Assembly: GCA_946405695.1 (NCBI GenBank)
Contig: CAMJIA010000005.1
Span: 1 to 49,019 of the forward strand
Origin: an uncultured Prevotellaceae bacterium
GTDB taxonomy: Bacteria; Bacteroidota; Bacteroidia; Bacteroidales; Bacteroidaceae
Direction: 5' to 3'
Length of the DNA: 49,019 nucleotides
Below the pieces are notes generated by a model, which worked only from the letters and a program-made list of their open reading frames with translations, was not told the origin of the DNA and searched no databases. Made by a program: the position numbers and the translations under genes. Below, one piece after another: positions 36,373 through 45,317 of this stretch. Within the stretch, counting starts at the first letter, position 1. Each line of letters starts with the position of its first letter.

Positions 36373-38307
36373 TTATTTTAGGAATGGTGTTACACTTTTG
36401 TCCGGTCCCAGATAGAAACCCGGTTCTGAGGGTTGGTTATAGCCCACGTTCTGCGCTGCCGTCGACAGGCGATAGGGAATATCCTCCATCAGACAGTTGA
36501 TGCGGTACTCCGTAGGAATAGGTGATACAAAGATGCGCAGTTCATCGCTCTCTGGCGTACGGGCGACGACTTCCTCACGCCAGTCACCCAGAATATCTGC
36601 TGCCAGACAGGGATTCTGTTTTGTCCAGTTGTTGAACACGACACCCTCCAGTTTTGTCACATTCACAACCGTGCGCTCTTTCCAGTCGTACTTCGATACG
36701 GTGGCACGGTCCAGCAGTTCACGCAGCAGATCACCGTCCCACCAGATACCGAAGTTGATGGACAGGCGTCTGCCCCTCATACGGAGGTGCTGCTCATGCT
36801 GCGGATCTTCCGGATCCTGCGCTTCAGCCAGCCGTTCACCCTTGATATTTCGGATACCATGGCTGTCGGAGCTCCACATCTCCACACCAGGGTTCGTGGG
36901 GTCAATGTCAGCGGCCATGGCGCGACCTACATCGGCCTTCGATGGCAGTTGGAAGATAATCTCTCCTGTCTTGGCATTGCGGAAGTCAGAACCGTCACGC
37001 TTGTTCTCATGACAATCCCACACCTGCAATTCGTCCGTCGTCGGGTCGAAAGCCATCAGATGGATAGCGTCGCCATGTCCCATACCCGTATTATACAGTC
37101 CACGACCATCGTGGTCCACAGCCATCGAACCGTAGGTTATCTCGTCGCAACCGTCACCATCGACATCAGCAACCCTCAGATTGTGATTGCCCTGTCCGGC
37201 ATAGCTGCGCCACTCCGGCTTGTTGGTGTCAAACACCCAGTGCTGCTTCAGTTCCTTGCCATCCCAGTCCCAGGCGGCTATCACCGTGCGGGTGTAGTAA
37301 CCACGACAAAAAATAGCGCTTGGACGTTTCCCGTCCAAGTATCCCACACCTGCCAGCATACGGTCAGAACGGTTGGCATAGTTGTCGCCCCAATCCTCCA
37401 CATTCCCGCGCTGCGGTATGTATTGTTTGGTATCCATCGCCTCACCAGTGAGTCCGTTAAAAACAGTGATATAGTCCGGACCACTCAATATACGACCCAC
37501 TCTGGGAGACCTGCTCTTATTATACTTACTCCACTCGCCTTCAGGTTGCGCACGCTTCGAAGCATTCCGAGGATAGGTGCGATAGTCTGCTTTCTCATCG
37601 CCAATCACTCGTCCTTTTCCGTCGCGTGTACCGTCAGCGGTCCTTACGATGAACTCCGTACAACCGTCACCATCCAGATCGTAGGCAATAAACGGTACAT
37701 AGTGGGCACCACTGCGGATATTACCCCCCATGTCGATACGCCAGAGCAAGGTGCCATCCAACCGATAGCAGTCAAACAGGGTCGGTCCCGTAAAGCCATC
37801 GTGGGCATTGTCGTGCGCATTCGAAGGTTCCCACTTCAAGAATATCTCATACTGGCCGTCACCATCTACATCGGCTACAGACGCATCATTGGCGGAATAC
37901 GAAAAAGACTGACCATCAGGTGTCACGCCATCAGCAGGCTTCTGCAACTTCACAGGAAGATAACCGTCAGGTGCATCAGCCTTCAAAATATACGTACCAT
38001 CCTTGCCTCCACCACGCACCTCATAGGTAGCATCGCCCTGCAAGGGGTGTTCATCTACATAGAAGGTACCACCCTTAACCATTGGCTCTACGTTCATCTT
38101 CTCACCATTACGGTACACGTCAAAAGACTCGCCTGGCTTGTCGGACGAGAGCGTGCGCCAGCTGACCACTACCTGATTGCCACTACGTATAGCCACTACA
38201 CCGCGGTTCAATGCCTCCAGCATCATTTGCTTTTTCTGATAACGGGGTTGGGCCATGACACATACTGCCATCGCAATCAGTCCTGTTAATAATAGTAATC
38301 TCTTCAT
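36373..38307 (-). CDS. PL11 rhamnogalacturonan lyase, tail-less third copy
   Basis: 644 aa from the Met at 38307 (MKRLLLLTGLIAMAVCVMAQ, a signal peptide). A frame extending to 38382 adds 25 residues without signal character and overlaps the promoter, so it is rejected. MLEALNRGVVAIRSGN replaces the MEKLDRG start of the other two copies. Calcium-type loops are DVDGDG at 146, DLDGDG at 210 and DVDGDG at 381. The protein ends NQPSEPGFYLGPDKSVTPFLK directly after the lyase fold and has no C-terminal sorting tail. It probably acts in a different compartment or on shorter chains than the tailed copies (inference). First gene of the seven-gene minus operon. Confidence 0.92.
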   Translation of the reverse strand: MKRLLLLTGLIAMAVCVMAQPRYQKKQMMLEALNRGVVAIRSGNQVVVSWRTLSSDKPGESFDVYRNGEKMNVEPMVKGGTFYVDEHPLQGDATYEVRGGGKDGTYILKADAPDGYLPVKLQKPADGVTPDGQSFSYSANDASVADVDGDGQYEIFLKWEPSNAHDNAHDGFTGPTLFDCYRLDGTLLWRIDMGGNIRSGAHYVPFIAYDLDGDGCTEFIVRTADGTRDGKGRVIGDEKADYRTYPRNASKRAQPEGEWSKYNKSRSPRVGRILSGPDYITVFNGLTGEAMDTKQYIPQRGNVEDWGDNYANRSDRMLAGVGYLDGKRPSAIFCRGYYTRTVIAAWDWDGKELKQHWVFDTNKPEWRSYAGQGNHNLRVADVDGDGCDEITYGSMAVDHDGRGLYNTGMGHGDAIHLMAFDPTTDELQVWDCHENKRDGSDFRNAKTGEIIFQLPSKADVGRAMAADIDPTNPGVEMWSSDSHGIRNIKGERLAEAQDPEDPQHEQHLRMRGRRLSINFGIWWDGDLLRELLDRATVSKYDWKERTVVNVTKLEGVVFNNWTKQNPCLAADILGDWREEVVARTPESDELRIFVSPIPTEYRINCLMEDIPYRLSTAAQNVGYNQPSEPGFYLGPDKSVTPFLK

Positions 38308-38351
38308 GTCGTTTAGTAGTCCGTCTGAGTAGTTTGTTTGTTTTGAGGAGG

Positions 38352-38383
38352 CAAAGTTAGCAAAAAATATCAAGTAGTGCAAG
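38352..38383 (-). promoter_or_regulatory. Promoter of the seven-gene minus-strand operon
   Basis: Minus strand: -7 box TAACTTTG (38352-38359), 20-base spacer, -33 box CTTG (38380-38383; one mismatch to TTTG). The start codon at 38307 is about 45 bases downstream. Confidence 0.65.
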
Positions 38384-38444
38384 AAAAATGCCTTATTATT
38401 ATTAAAAAGTGAACAAAAACACCGTATTTCAAAAAAAAATGCCT
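38384..38444. repeat. Direct repeat in the divergent promoter region
   Basis: AAAAATGCCT occurs at 38384-38393 and again at 38435-38444, start points 51 bases apart, close to five helical turns. The copies flank the space between the two promoters and could be operator half-sites. The A/T-rich context makes chance occurrence possible. Confidence 0.3.
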
Positions 38445-38451
38445 ACCTTTG
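38444..38451 (+). promoter_or_regulatory. -7 box of the plus-strand enzyme operon
   Basis: TACCTTTG matches TAnnTTTG exactly, the same octamer as at 24350 on the other strand. No TTTG is found at the -33 distance, so the promoter may need an activator. It rules out the in-frame TTG at 38449 as a start and favours the ATG at 38479. Confidence 0.55.
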
Positions 38452-38478
38452 CCCTGCAAAACGAACTATTCTACTAAG

Positions 38479-39426
38479 ATGTTTATGGAATCATACACTG
38501 CTAACGAAAACCGCTACGACCAGATGTCGTACAACCGTTGCGGACGCTCTGGCGTCCTGTTACCAAAGGTAAGCCTGGGCTTATGGCACAATTTCGGAGG
38601 CGTTGACGACTACCAGCGTTCACGAACCATCCTGCGCCATGCCTTCGACTGTGGCATCACCCATCTGGACCTGGCCAACAACTACGGACCGCCCTATGGC
38701 TCGGCAGAAGAGACGCTGGGACGTGTCATGGACGAAGACCTGCGACCCTATCGTGACGAGTTGTTCATCTCCACCAAGGCAGGCTACGACATGTGGCCTG
38801 GTCCCTATGGCAACTGGGGTTCACGCAAATATCTCATGGCATCGCTCGACCAGAGTCTGCGACGCATGCATCTGGACTATGTCGACCTGTTCTACTCGCA
38901 CCGTTACGACCCTGACACACCACTGGAAGAGACGCTGCAGGCACTGGTCGACATTGTCCGACAGGGCAAGGCCCTCTATGTGGGTATCTCGCGTTGGCCA
39001 TTGGAAGCCACACGCTTTGCCATCAGCTATCTCAAAGCCCACGACGTACCCCTGCTCATCTACCAGGGACGCCTCAACATGCTCGACCGTGCCCCTATCG
39101 ACGAGGGTATTCTCCAACTGTGCCACCAGGAGGGCGTAGGCTTTATCTCCTTCTCACCACTGGCACAGGGTCTTCTCACCGATCGCTACTTGAACGGTAT
39201 CCCTGAAGACTCGCGCATGACACGAGAGAAATTCTTGCGTCACGAGATGCTTACCCCAGAGCTGCTGGAACAACTGAAGAGCTGGAACAGCGAGGCGCTG
39301 TCAAAGGGACAGACACTTGCAGAATCGGCCCTGCGCTGGATACTCGACCAAGAGGGTGTCACCTCTGTTCTCGTGGGTGCCAGCAGTACTGAACAGTTGG
39401 ACAAAAACCTTAAATGCATACGATGA
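38479..39426 (+). CDS. Aldo/keto reductase (YghZ/L-glyceraldehyde-3-phosphate reductase-like)
   Basis: 315 aa, NADPH-type (beta/alpha)8 aldo/keto reductase, cytoplasmic (no signal peptide). The catalytic tetrad is visible: Asp64 and Tyr69 in HLDLANNYG, Lys100 in ISTKAGY and His141 in FYSHR. PYGSAEETLG and YVGISRWP are typical of the YghZ/Kv-beta-like branch. A possible role is reduction of an aldehyde such as lactaldehyde from rhamnose breakdown; this is inference, and the substrate cannot be read from the sequence. A Met at 38485 is an alternative start. It opens an operon otherwise made of secreted glycosidases, and its stop overlaps the next start (ATGATGA at 39423). Confidence 0.9.
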   Translation: MFMESYTANENRYDQMSYNRCGRSGVLLPKVSLGLWHNFGGVDDYQRSRTILRHAFDCGITHLDLANNYGPPYGSAEETLGRVMDEDLRPYRDELFISTKAGYDMWPGPYGNWGSRKYLMASLDQSLRRMHLDYVDLFYSHRYDPDTPLEETLQALVDIVRQGKALYVGISRWPLEATRFAISYLKAHDVPLLIYQGRLNMLDRAPIDEGILQLCHQEGVGFISFSPLAQGLLTDRYLNGIPEDSRMTREKFLRHEMLTPELLEQLKSWNSEALSKGQTLAESALRWILDQEGVTSVLVGASSTEQLDKNLKCIR

Positions 39427-41783
39427 TGAAACGCATACTATTATTCCATTTTTTCATTTTTACATTTTTGCATTTGCTTGCCCAGCGAAACGTGGAGAGC
39501 CTAAATATGGGATGGGAGTTTTCACGTGATGCCGAGTTCAGCAGTGTAGAACAGATTGACGTACCTCACGACTTCCAGATATCGCAGCCCTGGGTACCAC
39601 CCGCAGCTGACGAGAAAGCCGACAATACCGATGTCGCTGCCAATATCAAGTCACGACTGTCGGCCCGTGGTTTCAAGGAGATGGGCACAGGCTACTACCG
39701 TAAGACTATTGCCCACACACCAACACCCAATACCCGCTATCTCCTCGACTTTGAAGGCATCATGCTCACTGGCGATGTCTATCTCAACGGACAACGCATC
39801 GGTGGAACGGACTATGGCTATGTAGGTTTCGAGATTGACGTCACCAACAAGCTGCGCAAGGGTGACAACACGCTCGTTGTCGTGGCATCCACCATGAAGG
39901 AGAACAACTCCCGCTGGTACACTGGTGGTGGACTGTTCCGCAACGTGTCACTCGTCAGCACCCCTGCCGACCTCTATTTCGGTCGCCATCCGTTGTATAT
40001 CACCACACGTAACAACCGTTTTGTCAGTCTGTCGGCAGAATACACCAACCGCACAAAGGCCAAGGAGGTACGCATGCACGTAAAGATCTATGACCCCGAC
40101 GGCCAACTGGTGGCAGAGACCACAGCCTCCAAGAAGCGCAATCCACAGACACGCACCTTGGAGATGCAGACCTCGGAGATGGAGATAGCCCACCCACAAC
40201 TGTGGGACACAGAGTCTCCAAAGCGCTATCGTGCCGTAGCACAGCTGCTCTACGAGGATGGAACCGTGGCCGACGAATACTCCGAATACTTCGGCATCCG
40301 CACCATTGAGTATGGTCCTGACTTCGGACTGAAGCTCAATGGCAAGAAGGTCATTCTCAAGGGTTATGCTAACCACCACACGCTGGGTGCCCTAGGTGCT
40401 GCCGCCTATCCTCGTGCCATCGAGAAGCGCCTGCAGTTGATGAAGCAGTTTGGCATGAATCATATCCGCACCAGCCACAACCCCTACAGTCGTCAGTTCA
40501 TCGAACTGTGCGACAAATACGGCATCTTGGTGGTCGACGAACTCTATGACAAGTGGACATTCCAGCATACAGGTGGACGCGTACCGTTTATGAACCACTT
40601 TGCTGGCGACATCACCGAGTGGGTGAAGCGCGATCGCAACTCACCCAGCGTCGTACTGTGGAGCCTGGGTAACGAACTGCAGCAAGACCCCAACCAACCA
40701 TTCAACGACTTTGGCGTGACGTGCTACAAGATGATGCGTCCCGTATTGCAGCGCTATGACTCCACACGTCTGGTGACCGTAGCCATGCACCCCCGCTATC
40801 GCAACTGGGAGACCGACTCGCTGCCCTGCGACCTCGCCATGCAGACCGATATCCAGGCATATAATTACAGATATATGTACTTCCCTGGTGACGGGCGCCG
40901 TTTCCCCTGGATGACATTCTACCAGTCAGAGGCTTCAACAGCCGCCATGGGACCCAACTGGTTTGAGATGAATCTCGATAAAGTCATCGGACTGGCTTAC
41001 TGGGGAGCCATCGACTACCTCGGCGAATCGCAGGGATGGCCTGCCAAGGGCTGGGCACAGGGCGTCTTCGACATCTCTCTCAACCCCAAACCCAAGGCCT
41101 ATTTCATGAGGTCGTTCTTCAGCGACGAGCCATTGGTGCGTCTCTCCGTCATGGAGGATAAGAATGCGGGCGTCGAGTGGAACGGCATCATCACTGGCAC
41201 AGACCGGCAGTCAGAACTGTGGAACCGTCCTGAGGGTTCCAAGGCCAACCTGATCATCTACACCAACTGCGACGAGGTGGAGTTGTTGCTCAATGGCAAG
41301 AGCCTTGGACGTCGTGAGAATCCGAAGGATGCTAAGTCGCGCAACAAGATTGCATGGAATGGCATCGACTATAAGAAAGGAAAGATAGAAGCTGTAGGCT
41401 ACCGCCAGGGGAAGGCTGTAGCCCGTCACGCACTGGAGACAACGGGCAAGGCTGTCAAGATTGTTGCCGAAGCCGACAACAGTCAGTGGCAGGCCGATGG
41501 TCAGGACCTGCAGCACATCCGTCTGCGCGCTGTCGATAGCAAGGGGCGTACCGTCCTCACCTGTCAGGACGAGCTGACCTTCACTGTTGATGGCGATGCC
41601 CGTATCGTGGCTGTCACCAATGGCGATATCAACAGTCACGAACTCAACGCCACCAACCACCGCCAACTCTGGCAGGGACAGGCTATGGTGATTCTACGTG
41701 CTGGTTCAGCACCTTCTAAGATTACGCTGACCACCGATTCCAAGACCTTCAAGGCCGTCACCACCAAACTGGAAACAAAATAA
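39426..41783 (+). CDS. GH2 family glycosidase (beta-galactosidase-like) with repeat-encoded signal peptide
   Basis: 785 aa from the Met at 39426; Mets at 39414 and 39423 are also in frame. The hydrophobic core of the signal peptide, FHFFIFTFLHLLAQ, is encoded by a tandem octamer. Sugar-binding domain at about 20-185 (YLLDFEGIMLTGDVYLNG, SRWYTGGGLFRNV), Ig-like domain, then TIM barrel with IRTSHNPYS, acid/base Glu417 in WSLGNELQQD and nucleophile Glu502 in FYQSEAST. C-terminal DUF4982-like region (CDEVELLLNGKSLG) and an Ig-like domain follow. These are standard for Bacteroidota exo-beta-galactosidases. One-base overlap with the reductase stop (TGATG) suggests coupled translation. The next gene follows after nine bases. 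Confidence 0.91.
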   Translation: MKRILLFHFFIFTFLHLLAQRNVESLNMGWEFSRDAEFSSVEQIDVPHDFQISQPWVPPAADEKADNTDVAANIKSRLSARGFKEMGTGYYRKTIAHTPTPNTRYLLDFEGIMLTGDVYLNGQRIGGTDYGYVGFEIDVTNKLRKGDNTLVVVASTMKENNSRWYTGGGLFRNVSLVSTPADLYFGRHPLYITTRNNRFVSLSAEYTNRTKAKEVRMHVKIYDPDGQLVAETTASKKRNPQTRTLEMQTSEMEIAHPQLWDTESPKRYRAVAQLLYEDGTVADEYSEYFGIRTIEYGPDFGLKLNGKKVILKGYANHHTLGALGAAAYPRAIEKRLQLMKQFGMNHIRTSHNPYSRQFIELCDKYGILVVDELYDKWTFQHTGGRVPFMNHFAGDITEWVKRDRNSPSVVLWSLGNELQQDPNQPFNDFGVTCYKMMRPVLQRYDSTRLVTVAMHPRYRNWETDSLPCDLAMQTDIQAYNYRYMYFPGDGRRFPWMTFYQSEASTAAMGPNWFEMNLDKVIGLAYWGAIDYLGESQGWPAKGWAQGVFDISLNPKPKAYFMRSFFSDEPLVRLSVMEDKNAGVEWNGIITGTDRQSELWNRPEGSKANLIIYTNCDEVELLLNGKSLGRRENPKDAKSRNKIAWNGIDYKKGKIEAVGYRQGKAVARHALETTGKAVKIVAEADNSQWQADGQDLQHIRLRAVDSKGRTVLTCQDELTFTVDGDARIVAVTNGDINSHELNATNHRQLWQGQAMVILRAGSAPSKITLTTDSKTFKAVTTKLETK
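39446..39477 (+). repeat. Tandem octamer array (4 x 8 bp) encoding a signal-peptide core
   Basis: Units CCATTTTT, TCATTTTT, ACATTTTT and GCATTTGC. The translation is the Phe/Leu-rich hydrophobic core of the GH2 signal peptide. Confidence 0.85.
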
Positions 41784-41792
41784 AACAACAAT

Positions 41793-44700
41793 ATGAAACG
41801 CATTATCACTTTTTGTGCAGTATGTTGCTGTGTCGTAACGACTTTCGCCCAGTCGGAAATACTCCAGGCAGCACGACTGACCAACGACTACTTCATGGAG
41901 AAGTACAGTGACCCCACACAGCCTACCAATGTCAAGAAGATACGTCCCAGCAGTCTGTGGACGCGCGCCGTCTATTACGAGGGGCTCATGGCACTCAACG
42001 CCATCGACCCCCAGCAGCGCTATCTGGACTATGTGCACCGTTGGGCCGACTTCCACAAGTGGACACCACGCAATGGTACGAAGACCACCGATGCCGATGA
42101 CCAGTGCTGCGAACAGACCTATATCGAGTACCACCTGCTGACAGGCAAGGGTACGCTGGAACCCACCAAGGAGAATCTGGAGAAGCAGATGGCTACAGGT
42201 CGTGTGGATTACTGGACGTGGATTGACGCCATCCAGATGGCACTGCCCATCTATATCAAGATGTACGCCATCACCAAGGACCAGCGCTATCTGGACTATG
42301 CCATGAAGAGCTACCGCTGGAGCCGCAACGAGTGTGGCGGCGGTTGCTTCAACGTCAAGGAAGGACTGTGGTGGCGCGACAAGGACTATGTGCCCCCCTA
42401 CAAGGAGAAGGATGGCAAGAACTGCTACTGGAGTCGTGGCAACGGCTGGGTTTATGCGGCCCTGGTACGTTCCATGAGCGTGCTCGACAAGAAGAGCAAA
42501 GAGTATAAGGAGCTACAGAAGGACTTCCTCCTGATGAGCAAGGCCTTGAAGGCCTGCCAGCATGCCGACGGCTTCTGGCGCGCCAGTCTGGTGAGCGTTG
42601 CCGACTACCCTGACCCTGAGATGACGGGTACGGCCCTATTCCTCTATGGCATGGCCTGGGGCATCCAGCAGGGACTGCTCAAGGAGCAAGAGTATGCCGC
42701 TACGTGCGACAAGGCGTGGCAGGCGCTGAAGAGTTGCCTGCACCACAACGGTTTCCTGGGCTGGAACCAAGGCACGGGCAAAGATCCTTCGGCTGGACAG
42801 CCAGTAACCTTCACCAGCATGCCCGACTTCGAAGACTACGGTACGGGCTGCTATCTGCTGGGACTGACGGAATACTACAAGCTTAAAAAAAAAGATAACT
42901 CCCTGACATCCTCGTGGCCGCTCTCGTGGCAGGAGTCGAAGGCTGGCACCCGTTGGTGGTGGCTGGGCTCTGCCGTGGACAGACAGAATCTGGAATGGAA
43001 CCTGTCGGAATATGCCAAGGCAGGCATCGGTGCGGTAGAGATTACACCGCTCTATGGCGTCAAGGGCAATGAGAAGAACGAGCGTTCTTTCTTGTCTTCC
43101 AGCTGGATGGAGGCGCTGAAGGACGTTGAGGAGATAGCTGCCAAGAACGGCATCGAGGTCGACATGAACTGTGGCACAGGATGGCCCTTTGGCGGTCCGC
43201 TGGTACCACTGGAGGAGGCAGCCTGCAAGGCGGTGTTCACAAAAACCGTGGTAGACGGTTCCCCCGTCTACACCGCGGAGATTGGTCGCACCAAACAGAA
43301 GGTGAAGCGTGCTGCACCAGGCGGTGAAGGATGGGTCATCGACCACTTCGATCGCGAGGCCGTACGCCACTACCTGGACCGCTTTGACAAGGCTTTCAAG
43401 GAGTCGGGCGTAGCATGGCCACACACCTTCTTCAACGACTCCTACGAGGTGTATAAGGCCAACTGGACTCCTACCCTTTTCGATGAGTTCAAGAAGCGTC
43501 GCGGCTACGACCTACAGGAACACATGGCAGAGCTGTTGGGCGACGTGGACGATGGCAACAAGGTGCTGGCCGACTACCGTGAGACGCTCTCCGACCTGCT
43601 CTATGAGAACTTCACGCTGCAGTGGGTCGACTGGGCCCACAGCCACGGCGTACTGGTGCGCAACCAGGCACACGGTTCCCCTGCCAACCTGCTGGACTTG
43701 TATGCAGCTGTTGACATCCCCGAGATTGAGGGTTTCGGACTATCGGAGTTCGGCATCAAGGGACTGCGCACCGACCCAGGCAAGACGAAGAAGAACTTCA
43801 GCGACGTATCCATGTTGAAATACGCCCCGTCGGCAGCCCACGTCATGGGCAAGCCGTTCACCAGCAGCGAGACATTCACCTGGCTGACAGAGCACTTCCG
43901 CACGTCGCTGTCACAAATGAAGCCTGACCTGGACCTGATGTTCACCTGTGGTGTCAACCACGTCTATTTCCATGGCACGTGCTACTCGCCCAAGGATGAC
44001 CCCTGGCCAGGATGGAAGTTCTATGCCTCGGTGGATATGAGTCCAACGAACAGCATCTGGCGCGATGCGCCCTACCTCATGAAGTATATCGAACGCTGTC
44101 AGAGTTTCCTGCAGATGGGTAAGCCCGACAACGACTTCCTCGTCTATCTGCCCGTCAGGGATATGTGGCGCAAGCGCGGACCGCGTAACGACGATGCCAA
44201 AGAGGCCAGCAAGAACCGCCGCAATGGCGAGGACCTGCTGATGCAGTTTGATATCCACACCATGGACGAGAAGGCGCCTGAGTTCATCAGCAGCATCCTG
44301 AAGATTGACAGTCTGGGCTACGACTGCGACTACATCAGCGACCGCCAGTTGGCGAAGGTCCGCATCGAGGACGGCATGCTCGTCACCGAGGGTGGCACTC
44401 GCTACAAAGCACTCATCATTCCCAGCGGCACAACCATCGAGGACGCCCTGAAGGCGCAGGTAGAACGTCTCTATCCGTTTGTCATCATGGGCGAATCGGC
44501 TGCGCTGATGGCTCACTTTGCCAAGGCCGAGCCCATGCGTACCCAGCAGGGCCTGCGCTGCATCCGTCGCCAGAACGACGAAGGCTATCACTACTTCATT
44601 GCCAACCTCACGCCACACGACGTCAATGACATGCTGGCGCTGGCAGTGCCCTTCGGTGGTGCCACGCTCTACAACCCTATGACGGGTGACATCACACCTG

Positions 44701-45308
44701 CCACTATCAAGGACGGCAAGGTACAGCTCTCCCTGCGCTCTGGCGAAAGCATCATCCTGAAGACCAGTGCCCAGCCGACAGCAACCACTGTGGTACAGCC
44801 CACGCGTACCGAGGTACTTCCCATCAACGGCAAGTGGACCCTCTCGTTCATCGAAGAGGCCCCAAAGGTTGGTAAGACCTTCACCCTCGACAAGCCACAG
44901 ACGTGGGAAACGCTGAGTCCCGAAACGGCTATCACCATGGGTACGGGTGTCTATACCACTACGTTCACCTTGACCAAGGAGCAGGCACAGCAGCAGTGGT
45001 CGATAGACCTTGGCGACGTCCGTGAGTCGGCTCGCGTGTACATTAATAATCAAATTATCGGCTGTGCATGGGCCGTACCCTTCATCCTTGACTGCAAGAA
45101 CACCCTGCGTGCTGGCAAGAACACGCTGCGCATCGAGGTCACCAATCTCCCTGCCAACCGTATTGCCGACATGGACCGTCGTGGTGTAGAGTGGCGCAAG
45201 ATGAAGGAGATCAACGTTGTGGACATCAACTACAAACGCACAAAATACGACCAGTGGGCCCCTGTTCCCAGCGGTCTGAACAGCGATGTTAAGCTCATGA
45301 GAAGATAA
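41793..45308 (+). CDS. GH105-GH106 fusion: unsaturated galacturonyl hydrolase plus alpha-L-rhamnosidase
   Basis: 1171 aa. Signal peptide ends VTTFAQ (about 20). Residues about 21-363 form a GH105-type (alpha/alpha)6 barrel with YWTWIDAIQMALP (Asp145 at the catalytic position), CYWSRGNGWVYA (211-222) and a natural-looking end at LTEYYKL. Three Lys codons made of nine A bases (365-367) join it to a GH106 rhamnosidase starting near 374: RWWWLGSAVD, GIGAVEITPLYGVKG, FFNDSYEVYKANWTP (catalytic Glu region) and, near the end, a sugar-binding domain (LGDVRESARVYINNQIIG, LPANRIADMDRRG). Combined, the two activities would strip the unsaturated uronyl cap and then the rhamnose behind it. The GH106 part has no signal peptide of its own. 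It is followed by GH2 after nine bases. Confidence 0.9.
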   Translation: MKRIITFCAVCCCVVTTFAQSEILQAARLTNDYFMEKYSDPTQPTNVKKIRPSSLWTRAVYYEGLMALNAIDPQQRYLDYVHRWADFHKWTPRNGTKTTDADDQCCEQTYIEYHLLTGKGTLEPTKENLEKQMATGRVDYWTWIDAIQMALPIYIKMYAITKDQRYLDYAMKSYRWSRNECGGGCFNVKEGLWWRDKDYVPPYKEKDGKNCYWSRGNGWVYAALVRSMSVLDKKSKEYKELQKDFLLMSKALKACQHADGFWRASLVSVADYPDPEMTGTALFLYGMAWGIQQGLLKEQEYAATCDKAWQALKSCLHHNGFLGWNQGTGKDPSAGQPVTFTSMPDFEDYGTGCYLLGLTEYYKLKKKDNSLTSSWPLSWQESKAGTRWWWLGSAVDRQNLEWNLSEYAKAGIGAVEITPLYGVKGNEKNERSFLSSSWMEALKDVEEIAAKNGIEVDMNCGTGWPFGGPLVPLEEAACKAVFTKTVVDGSPVYTAEIGRTKQKVKRAAPGGEGWVIDHFDREAVRHYLDRFDKAFKESGVAWPHTFFNDSYEVYKANWTPTLFDEFKKRRGYDLQEHMAELLGDVDDGNKVLADYRETLSDLLYENFTLQWVDWAHSHGVLVRNQAHGSPANLLDLYAAVDIPEIEGFGLSEFGIKGLRTDPGKTKKNFSDVSMLKYAPSAAHVMGKPFTSSETFTWLTEHFRTSLSQMKPDLDLMFTCGVNHVYFHGTCYSPKDDPWPGWKFYASVDMSPTNSIWRDAPYLMKYIERCQSFLQMGKPDNDFLVYLPVRDMWRKRGPRNDDAKEASKNRRNGEDLLMQFDIHTMDEKAPEFISSILKIDSLGYDCDYISDRQLAKVRIEDGMLVTEGGTRYKALIIPSGTTIEDALKAQVERLYPFVIMGESAALMAHFAKAEPMRTQQGLRCIRRQNDEGYHYFIANLTPHDVNDMLALAVPFGGATLYNPMTGDITPATIKDGKVQLSLRSGESIILKTSAQPTATTVVQPTRTEVLPINGKWTLSFIEEAPKVGKTFTLDKPQTWETLSPETAITMGTGVYTTTFTLTKEQAQQQWSIDLGDVRESARVYINNQIIGCAWAVPFILDCKNTLRAGKNTLRIEVTNLPANRIADMDRRGVEWRKMKEINVVDINYKRTKYDQWAPVPSGLNSDVKLMRR
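42885..42893 (+). repeat. A9 homopolymer at the domain junction
   Basis: Nine A bases encode Lys365-Lys367 exactly at the GH105/GH106 boundary. One extra A would end the GH105 frame at TGA shortly afterwards (42904-42906 in present numbering). This makes it a candidate slippage or fusion point. Confidence 0.8.
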
Positions 45309-45317
45309 CATTCACAC

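Noticed and set aside
36787..38289. A 500-codon plus-strand frame opposite the third PL11
   Set aside because: The minus strand encodes a complete PL11 with calcium loops and a signal peptide; the antisense translation has no recognisable features.
15746..38307. Repeated GATGTNGATGGTGACGG-like DNA across the PL11 genes as a mobile or regulatory repeat
   Set aside because: These copies encode the DVDGDG calcium loops of the PL11 fold and are explained by protein homology.
38449..38478. TTG at 38449 as the start of the aldo/keto reductase
   Set aside because: It lies inside the -7 promoter box TACCTTTG, so it would precede the transcript. The ATG at 38479 gives the expected protein.
43911..45311. 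A 466-codon open frame opposite the GH106 module on the minus strand
   Set aside because: It is antisense to a well-supported rhamnosidase, has no signal or domain features, and is explained by codon bias of the real gene leaving the opposite strand open.
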